Below are positions 60,194-64,000 of a stretch of DNA of 64,000 bases, one piece after another. The stretch's first letter is position 1. The number at the start of each line of letters is the position of its first letter. The DNA lies in NCBI GenBank assembly GCA_036501145.1, contig DASYAV010000024.1, positions 1-64,000 on the forward strand. The letters run 5' to 3'. This stretch comes from PALSA-505 sp036501145. Lineage in GTDB: Bacteria > Actinomycetota > Actinomycetes > Streptosporangiales > Streptosporangiaceae. The position numbers and the translations under genes are program-made. The notes below the pieces were generated by a model. It did not search any database and was not told where the DNA came from. It saw nothing but the letters and a program-made list of their open reading frames with translations.

Positions 60194-60772
60194 GTGACGC
60201 TGCCGAACTGGGTACGAGACGACGAGAGCAAGCCGGCCCCGCAGCCGCTGCTGGTCGTCCAGGCCTTCGTCAACACGTGGGACGCAGAATCCGGCAGCGA
60301 CATGCTGGCCGGCACGCAGACCGCGGCGCCGTGGCTGCGTGAGGCCGGCCTGGTGGCCGGGCCGGGGCAGGTCACCCCTGACGGGCTGCGGCAGGCCCGC
60401 GAGGTCCGCGAGAGCCTGCGCGCGCTGCTCGAGCACAACGCCGGCGCGCAGCCGCCCGGCCCGGACGCGCTGGCACCGCTCGGCGCGCTGGCCCGGGCCA
60501 GCCAGCCCCGGCTCGAGGTCGCCCCTGACGGGCAGATCCTGCTGGCCGGCGGGCCACCGGGCGAACTGGCCAGCGGCCTGGCCGGGCTGCTGCTCATCGC
60601 CGGTGACGCGCAGCGGCAGGGTACCTGGGCGCGGCTGAAGGCCTGCCGGAACCCGGAGTGCCGGTGGGCGTTCTACGACCGCTCGCACGCTCGCCGCGGG
60701 GCGTGGTGCGACATGGCCACCTGCGGCAACATGATCAAGAACAGGAACCTGCGCGCCCGGCAGCGGTCGTGA
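60194..60772 (+). CDS. CGNR zinc finger/ABATE-domain putative regulator
   Basis: A 192-residue protein. The N-terminal ABATE-like domain ('LLVVQAFVNTWDAESGSD') is followed by a C-terminal CGNR zinc finger: 'CRNPECRWAFYDRSHARRGA' then 'WCDMATCGNMIKNRNLRAR', with four Cys for zinc and the CGNR-like CGNM motif. Such proteins are stress-linked transcription regulators. It is divergent from an unknown gene across a region rich in GGTCA half-sites, so autoregulation is likely. Confidence 0.9.
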   Translation: MTLPNWVRDDESKPAPQPLLVVQAFVNTWDAESGSDMLAGTQTAAPWLREAGLVAGPGQVTPDGLRQAREVRESLRALLEHNAGAQPPGPDALAPLGALARASQPRLEVAPDGQILLAGGPPGELASGLAGLLLIAGDAQRQGTWARLKACRNPECRWAFYDRSHARRGAWCDMATCGNMIKNRNLRARQRS

Positions 60773-60800
60773 GACAGGCCGAAGCTCAGCAGGGAGAGGC

Positions 60801-61583
60801 TCAGCCCGGAGCGGGTGGCAGCAGGGTGCCGGTCAGCCCGGCGCAGTAGTCCAGCAACTCGTCCTGCCGGGCGGCGGAGCGTGCCGCGGGATGCGGGGTC
60901 TGCGGCTGGAGGTGGTAGAAGTTCCCGCCGCTGACCCTGGCCGCCGGGTCGTCGCTGACCGCGAGCCAGGCCTGGGTGGCGGTGCCGAGTTCCAGGTTGC
61001 CCGGCGCGCCGGGCCCGCCCATCCTGGTCGCCACCCAGCCGGGGTCCACGGAGTTTGACCGCACCCGGGGCCAGCGGCGGGCCACGGCGAAGGCCAGCAG
61101 GACGTCGAACAGCTTGCTGTCGGAGTAGGCCTGCGGGCCGTTCCACCGGCGCCGGGCCCACTGCGGGTCGGTGAGGTCCGGCTCGCCGCTGCGGTGCATG
61201 CCCGAGCTGAGGTAGATCAGCCGGCCCGGCGGGGTGATCAGCGCGGTGAGCAGGTAGGGCGCCAGCACGTTGACCGCGAACACCTCCCCGAGCCCGTCCG
61301 CGGTCTCCACCCGGCGTGGCGACTGGTACCCGACCCCGGCGTTGTGGATCACGGCGTCGGCCCGGCCCAGCGCGTTGACCTGGGCGGCCACCGCCCGGGT
61401 GGCGGCGATGCTGGACAGGTCCCCGGTCACCACGGCCACCGCGCCCGGCAGCGCGGCCCTGGTGTCGGCGGCCCTGGCTTCGCTGCGCGCGTGCGCGATG
61501 ACCTGGTGGCCCTGGCCGGCCAGCCGCCGGCCGGCCGCCAGCCCGAGCCCGTCGGCCGATCCGGTGATGAACACCACGGACAT
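60801..61583 (-). CDS. Short-chain dehydrogenase/reductase
   Basis: A 260-residue SDR. The NADP motif is TGSADGLG at residues 7-14; 'VIHNAGVG' is the NNAG-like motif, and the catalytic YSDSK and upstream Ser 'LSSGMHRS' are present. Substrate unknown. AGGAGG precedes ATG 61583 by eight bases. It diverges from the MFS transporter gene. Confidence 0.93.
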   Translation of the reverse strand: MSVVFITGSADGLGLAAGRRLAGQGHQVIAHARSEARAADTRAALPGAVAVVTGDLSSIAATRAVAAQVNALGRADAVIHNAGVGYQSPRRVETADGLGEVFAVNVLAPYLLTALITPPGRLIYLSSGMHRSGEPDLTDPQWARRRWNGPQAYSDSKLFDVLLAFAVARRWPRVRSNSVDPGWVATRMGGPGAPGNLELGTATQAWLAVSDDPAARVSGGNFYHLQPQTPHPAARSAARQDELLDYCAGLTGTLLPPAPG

Positions 61584-61626
61584 GCGGCGTCCTCCTGCTC
61601 TTCGGTCATAGCGCCCGCATGCGGAG

Positions 61627-61709
61627 GCTAACGTCAAACTAGACTGGTTCCTTCGCCGTGCTAACGACTAGGACGTTTTACATAAGTATCCCGGCGGCGG
61701 AGCCGGGAT
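61627..61709. promoter_or_regulatory. Divergent promoter region with direct repeats and a leader hairpin
   Basis: GCTAACG-N4-ACTAG (61627-61642) and GCTAACGACTAG (61660-61671) are direct repeats between the SDR and the transporter. An AT-rich stretch (61674-61689) follows, and then ATCCCGGC-N6-GCCGGGAT (61688-61709), a perfect hairpin in the transporter's leader. The direct repeats could bind a regulator. Confidence 0.4.
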
Positions 61710-61736
61710 TGGTGGCCAGCGGCTGGGGAGGACGCG

Positions 61737-63020
61737 GTGAGCCGGTTCGGCCGGCCGGCCCGGCGGCTGCTCATCGACATCACGCCGCTGCGCCGGTCCC
61801 GGGACTTCCGCGCCCTGGTGGCCGGGGATCTGGTGTCGGTGGTGGGCAGCCAGCTGACCCAGGTCGCCGTGCCCTACCAGGTGTACCAGCTCACCCACTC
61901 TTCCCTCGTCGTCGGGCTGGTGTCGCTGGCCGCGCTGCTCCCGCTGATCACCGGGTCGCTGATCGGCGGCTCGCTGGCCGACGCGGTGGACCGCCGCCGC
62001 CTGCTGCTGGTGGTCGAGCTGCTGATGGCGGCGTGCAGCGCCGGGCTGGCGGTCAACGCGGACACCGGATCCGCGCTGTGGCCGCTGTTCCTGCTGCCCG
62101 CGCTGTCGGCCGGGCTGAGCGGGTGCGACAGCGCGGCCCGCAACGCGGTCGTGCCCAGCATGGTGCGCCGCTCCGAGCTGTCGGCCGCGAACGCGTTGTT
62201 CCAGTCCCTGTCCCAGGTGGGTTCGGTGGCTGGCCCGGCGGCCGCCGGGCTGCTGCTGGCCGGGGCCGGGATCCGCTTCGTGTACTGGATGGATGTGGCC
62301 GGCTATGTGGTCGGCATGGTCGCGGTGTTCGCCATCTCGCCGCAGCGGCCGGCCGGCGGCGGCCACCAGCCCGGGCTGCGCTCGATCATCGACGGCTTCC
62401 GCTTCCTGCGCGGCCGCCAGGGCATCCAGGGCGCCTACCTGATCGACATCAACGCGATGGTGTTCGGCATGCCGCGGGCGCTGTTCCCGGCGCTCGCCAT
62501 GACGGTGTTCGGCGGCGGCGCCTCGACGGTCGGCTTCCTGTACGCCGCGCCCGGCGCCGGGGCGCTGGTCGGCGCGCTGACCACGGGCTGGGTCGGCGGG
62601 GTCCGGCGGCAGGGCCGTGCGGTGATCATCGCGGTCATCGTCTGGGGCCTGGCCATCGCCGGCTTCGGCCTGGTGTCCTGGCTGCCTGCCGCGCTGGTGC
62701 TGCTGGCTGTGGCCGGCTGGGCCGACGTCATCTCGGCGGTGTTCCGCAACACGATCATCCAGCTGTCGGTGACCGACGAATACCGCGGGCGGCTGCAGGG
62801 CCTGCAGATGGCCGTGGTCTCCGGCGGCCCCCGGCTGGGCGACCTGGAGTCCGGCGGCGTGGCCACCGCGCTCGGCGATACGGTGTCGGTCGTCTCCGGC
62901 GGCCTGGCCTGCGTGGCTGGCGCGCTGCTGCTGGCCTGGCTGCTGCCCGGCTTCCGCCGCCAGGACACCTCGGCCGGAGGCGCAGCCGTCCAGGATGAAA
63001 ACGTGACGGCCGGGACCTAG
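61737..63020 (+). CDS. MFS transporter (EntS-like efflux family)
   Basis: A 427-residue protein with 12 predicted helices. 'FRALVAGDLVSVVGSQLTQVA' and 'GGSLADAVDRRRLLLVVELL' are typical of the EntS/MFS_3 siderophore-export subgroup, and 'GPAAAGLLLAGAGIRFVYWMD' follows. GTG 61737 has GGGGAGG upstream. A leader hairpin precedes it. The exported substrate is unknown; no siderophore genes are nearby. Confidence 0.9.
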   Translation: MSRFGRPARRLLIDITPLRRSRDFRALVAGDLVSVVGSQLTQVAVPYQVYQLTHSSLVVGLVSLAALLPLITGSLIGGSLADAVDRRRLLLVVELLMAACSAGLAVNADTGSALWPLFLLPALSAGLSGCDSAARNAVVPSMVRRSELSAANALFQSLSQVGSVAGPAAAGLLLAGAGIRFVYWMDVAGYVVGMVAVFAISPQRPAGGGHQPGLRSIIDGFRFLRGRQGIQGAYLIDINAMVFGMPRALFPALAMTVFGGGASTVGFLYAAPGAGALVGALTTGWVGGVRRQGRAVIIAVIVWGLAIAGFGLVSWLPAALVLLAVAGWADVISAVFRNTIIQLSVTDEYRGRLQGLQMAVVSGGPRLGDLESGGVATALGDTVSVVSGGLACVAGALLLAWLLPGFRRQDTSAGGAAVQDENVTAGT

Positions 63021-63048
63021 CGCCGACGTCAGCGCCGCTTGACCAGCC

Positions 63049-64000
63049 TCAGCCGTGCATCTTGGCCAGCTCGGCAGCCACCATCGCCTCGTGCTCCTGC
63101 TCGTCCCGGCGGGCGTCGGACGGCTTCCACCGGCCGCGCAGCAGCGGGATGCTGAGCAGGAAGAAGATGATCCCGCCGAAGCACACCCAGTACCAGGTCT
63201 GCCACTGGCCAGGCGCCTGGGCGGCCGCCTTCTGCACCGCGGCCGCGTGTGCCTGCAGGTAGGGGAACACGCCCCGCGGGACCTTGGACAGCGCGGTGAG
63301 CTGCGCCGAGTAGGGGGCGATGGCCCTCAGCTGGGCCGAGTAGGGCGCGATCGTCTTCAGGTCGGACGCGTACGGCGCGACGGTCTTCAGCGCGGGCGCG
63401 GCGGCGATCACGCCGCCGATGGCCGCCTTGTTGGCCGCGATCGTGGCCAGGATCTTCCGGCCGGTGGCCCCGCCGCCGGCCGCCTTCAGCGCCTGGGCCG
63501 CCAGGGCGGGCGGGATCTTGGCCGGGTTGGGGTATGCGGCCAGCCTGGCGAACAGCGCGGGGTTGGCCTGGATCACGGCGAGTTCCGGTGCCAGCCTGGC
63601 CGCGTTCGTCAGCTGCACCGCGTCCCGCTGTGCCGTGGCCAGGACCGGCGGGGGGATCTTCTTCGCGGTGGCCAGGACGGCCGGCGGGATCTTCTGGGCG
63701 GTGGCCACCACGGCCGGGTGGGTCTGCGCGAAGGCGATCTCGTTCTTGTAGGTGGCCGCGTAGGCCGACACGGTGGAGCCGTAGGTGACCAGCGGCGTGA
63801 CCGAGTTGATCACCGCCGGGATGACCAGGAACGAGATGAAGACCACCACCCGGATGATCCAGCCCCAGATGGCCAGGCCGGTCGCGGTGAGCGCCGGGTT
63901 GCGGGCCTCGACGGCCTCGGTGAAGCTGGCCATCCACGGGGTGTAGGCCACGCCGAGGCCGAACGACAGGATGGCCAGGATGATGGCCAGCGTGTAGTAG
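63049..64000 (-). CDS. MFS transporter with long repetitive extracytoplasmic loop (5' end outside window)
   Basis: The reverse frame is open from the right edge (YYTLAIILAILSFGLGVAYT) and encodes at least 317 residues of an MFS C-terminal half. 'GWIIRVVVFISFLVIPAVIN' and the final helix 'WYWVCFGGIIFFLLSIPLL' flank an unusual loop of about 170 residues made of short repeats (KIPPAVLATA; TVAPYASDLK, TIAPYSAQLR, AIAPYSAQLT). The start lies beyond 64000. The insertion probably projects outside the membrane. Substrate unknown. Confidence 0.8.
   Translation of the reverse strand, partial: YYTLAIILAILSFGLGVAYTPWMASFTEAVEARNPALTATGLAIWGWIIRVVVFISFLVIPAVINSVTPLVTYGSTVSAYAATYKNEIAFAQTHPAVVATAQKIPPAVLATAKKIPPPVLATAQRDAVQLTNAARLAPELAVIQANPALFARLAAYPNPAKIPPALAAQALKAAGGGATGRKILATIAANKAAIGGVIAAAPALKTVAPYASDLKTIAPYSAQLRAIAPYSAQLTALSKVPRGVFPYLQAHAAAVQKAAAQAPGQWQTWYWVCFGGIIFFLLSIPLLRGRWKPSDARRDEQEHEAMVAAELAKMHG

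Overview
The window is very GC-rich, and third codon positions in the real genes are almost always G or C. Many genes start with GTG. Several genes mark it as a chromosomal segment of a high-GC actinomycete (Actinomycetota): a WS/DGAT acyltransferase, an F420/LLM-type oxidoreductase, a mycothiol-dependent maleylpyruvate isomerase-like enzyme, DUF3000 next to RNase D, the HemE/HemG/HemQ haem genes, and a ppk-mutT1 pair ordered as in mycobacteria. The species cannot be fixed from the sequence alone. No rRNA, tRNA, CRISPR array or prophage was seen.

Layout. 0-8.2 kb: a CynX-type MFS transporter, dxs coupled to a ferredoxin-NADP reductase, a small unknown, a YCII protein, and WS/DGAT with an alpha/beta hydrolase. 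8.3-10.5 kb: an IS200/IS605 element (tnpA, tnpB) that splits a reverse-strand gene. 10.5-18.1 kb: a GH15-like glycosidase, a secreted protein, dienelactone hydrolase, ppk1, mutT1, ogt and a DUF2695 protein. 18.1-26.3 kb: DedA, RNase D, DUF3000, hemE, a DUF4349 lipoprotein, a methyltransferase, hemG and hemQ. 26.4-31 kb: a 2-hydroxyacid dehydrogenase, cupin-msrB, and an archaeal-type valS that needs a frameshift near its 5' end. 31-42 kb: a large LuxR ATPase regulator, several oxidoreductases, a phospholipase C-like enzyme and a two-component system. 42-50.6 kb: xylB, an FAD oxidase, a Ser-protease/zinc-protein pair, a pentapeptide-like membrane protein, xylA and a secreted propeller-like protein. 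50.6-54.4 kb: a coupled CHAD, ParA and protein-methyltransferase operon. 54.5-64 kb: small metabolic genes, degenerate genes, a CGNR regulator facing an unknown gene across a palindromic promoter, an SDR and two MFS transporters.

How the genes work together. HemE, HemG (CgoX) and HemQ (ChdC) give most of the late coproporphyrin-dependent haem route; no ferrochelatase was found here. Ppk1 makes polyphosphate and CHAD domains bind it, so the CHAD-ParA operon is the best candidate in the window for an undescribed system: ParA-type positioning of a polyphosphate-linked cargo. The strongest genome-scale pattern is in-frame tandem repeats (15 or 30 bp units) inside otherwise ordinary enzymes (Ppk1, MutT1, ValS, HemG, CbiX). 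Three or four genes carry frameshifts, which could be real decay or assembly indels. A TANNNT box 6-7 nt before the start codon recurs at genes without a ribosome binding site, suggesting leaderless transcripts.
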